Source of the DNA: Chloroflexota bacterium
GTDB taxonomy: Bacteria > Chloroflexota > Limnocylindria > P2-11E
NCBI GenBank assembly: GCA_016875665.1
Contig: VGPA01000097.1
Location: forward strand, 1-5,671
DNA: 5,671 nt
Reading direction: 5' to 3'
The notes beneath the pieces are model-generated. The model was not told the origin of the DNA. It saw nothing but the letters and a program-made list of their open reading frames with translations, and made no database searches. Both the position numbers and the translations under genes were made by a program. This document shows, piece after piece, positions 4,872 through 5,671 of this stretch (positions within the stretch are counted from its first letter, which is position 1; every line of letters starts with the position of its first letter).

Positions 4872-5625
4872 TCAGTACCCAGGTCGCGCCGAGCCGGGCG
4901 CCGACGCCGGGCTGAACAGGGGCACGCGCGCGCCGATCACGGCGCACGCCGCCGCGAGCAGTAGCCCGGATCCCGCGAGCATTCCGGCGACGCCGAAGGT
5001 CGTCGCGATCGAGCCGGGCGCGAGGGTGCCGAGGGGCAGGGCTCCTTCGAGGATCAGACCCTGGACGCCGACGAGCCGGCTGCGCAGATGGTCCGGCACC
5101 GCTCGCTGGACGTTCGCCATCAACAGCCCAGCGGAGAAGATCATCAGTCCGCTCACGCACGGGAGGAGCAGGAGCGCGACCGGCAGCTCGAGTTGTGCCG
5201 CGAGCAGCGCGAGCGCGATCCCGGAGCCGGCCGCCGTTCCGAGCACAAGGCGCTGGCGCCCCCCGGGTCCTCCGATGGTGGCGGGCGTCAGGCCGCCGAC
5301 CAGCTGACCCGCGCCCGCGGCGGCCGCCATCCACGAGAGCTCCCGCACGCTGACGCCAAGCGCGTCGCGCCCGAGCGCCGGCAGAGCGATCGGCGATGGC
5401 GCCGCCGAACAGGGAGAGGCTGAGCCCGGGGATCGCGCGCGCGAGCCCGGCGAGGCCGAGATACAGGGGGCGCAGCTCCGGCGTTCCGTCGCGCTCCGCC
5501 AGCTGGATCACCAGCCAGCCCAGGCCGAAGACCTGCATCGTGATGCTCACGCACGCGACCGCGAAGCCGACCCAGAAGATGCGGAATTCGCGGACGCCGA
5601 ACGCCGCGAGCGCGGACGACCTCAC
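4872..5625 (-). pseudogene. MFS exporter (EntS/MFS_3-like), internally deleted and frameshifted
   Basis: Two reading frames encode two separated parts of one major facilitator exporter. From GTG 5625, residues 1-79 give the N-terminus (FGVREFRIFWVGFAV start, TM1) and TM2 ending LSLSLFGGAIADR. This is the 'LFGG..ADR' motif that closes TM2 in the MFS_3/EntS group. In the next frame, picking up around 5390, the protein continues IALPALGRDALGVSV. In these proteins that segment belongs to TM7, the 'LLPxxARDVLGV' region. TM7-TM12 follow, including VPDHLRSRLVGVQG, and end at 4872. Family members are about 400-430 residues; about 250 remain, so the segment with TM3-TM6 is missing. The frame also changes at 5386-5392. 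Such a protein cannot be functional. No insertion sequence or repeat marks the break. An assembly collapse is the main alternative. No Shine-Dalgarno is seen before GTG 5625, and the frame stays open to the right edge, so the start is uncertain. Confidence 0.8.
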
Positions 5626-5671
5626 GTGAGGGCGATGATCGCGCTTCCGAGGCGGGCGGTGCGGGGGGGTT

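Noticed and set aside
4603..5385. Continuation of the first MFS frame down to 4603
   Set aside because: After the ADR motif this frame turns into Arg/Gly/Ala-rich sequence with no membrane helices, while the neighbouring frame carries real TM7-TM12.
1..5671. Mobile elements, CRISPR arrays, tRNA or rRNA genes
   Set aside because: I looked on both strands for transposase motifs, terminal inverted repeats, regularly spaced repeats and tRNA arms and saw none that hold up.

Overview
This is a GC-rich (roughly 70% by eye), densely packed bacterial chromosomal window with no recognisable mobile element, CRISPR array, tRNA or rRNA. The lineage cannot be fixed from the sequence. A weak hint points to Chloroflexota or a similar GC-rich environmental group: the CoaE carries an acidic-AKLID type motif that I associate with Chloroflexota-like enzymes instead of the usual PLLFE.

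Left end (1-972, + strand): the tail of an unidentified gene overlaps, through an ATGA junction, a gene for a small lipoprotein with weakly TPR-like helices. Immediately after it comes a 63-codon fragment that is clearly the last transmembrane helix of a rhomboid protease. The rest of that enzyme is absent.

Centre-left (956-2151, - strand): dapB (4-hydroxy-tetrahydrodipicolinate reductase, lysine/diaminopimelate synthesis). Its 5' leader, read on the - strand, holds the most interesting element in the window. This is a complete lysine riboswitch aptamer (about 1837-2017) followed by an antiterminator/terminator expression platform (1769-1836), with the terminator U-tract ending just before a strong Shine-Dalgarno. 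Excess lysine should therefore stop dapB transcription. The roughly 400 bases between dapB and the next gene are mostly this regulatory RNA plus divergent promoters.

Centre (2152-4307): a DoxX-like membrane protein gene on the + strand converges on a tight three-gene - strand operon: an AHSA1/SRPBCC-domain protein, a class I SAM methyltransferase and CoaE (dephospho-CoA kinase). These genes are spaced by 2 nt and by a 4-nt overlap.

Right end (4341-5671): a + strand DUF4760-like membrane-anchored hypothetical protein whose transmembrane segment lies upstream of its only usual start codon. It converges on an MFS exporter gene on the - strand that has lost its central third and changes reading frame, so it is called a pseudogene. 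Three damaged or odd genes in under 6 kb suggest either local gene decay or assembly errors in a metagenome-derived contig.
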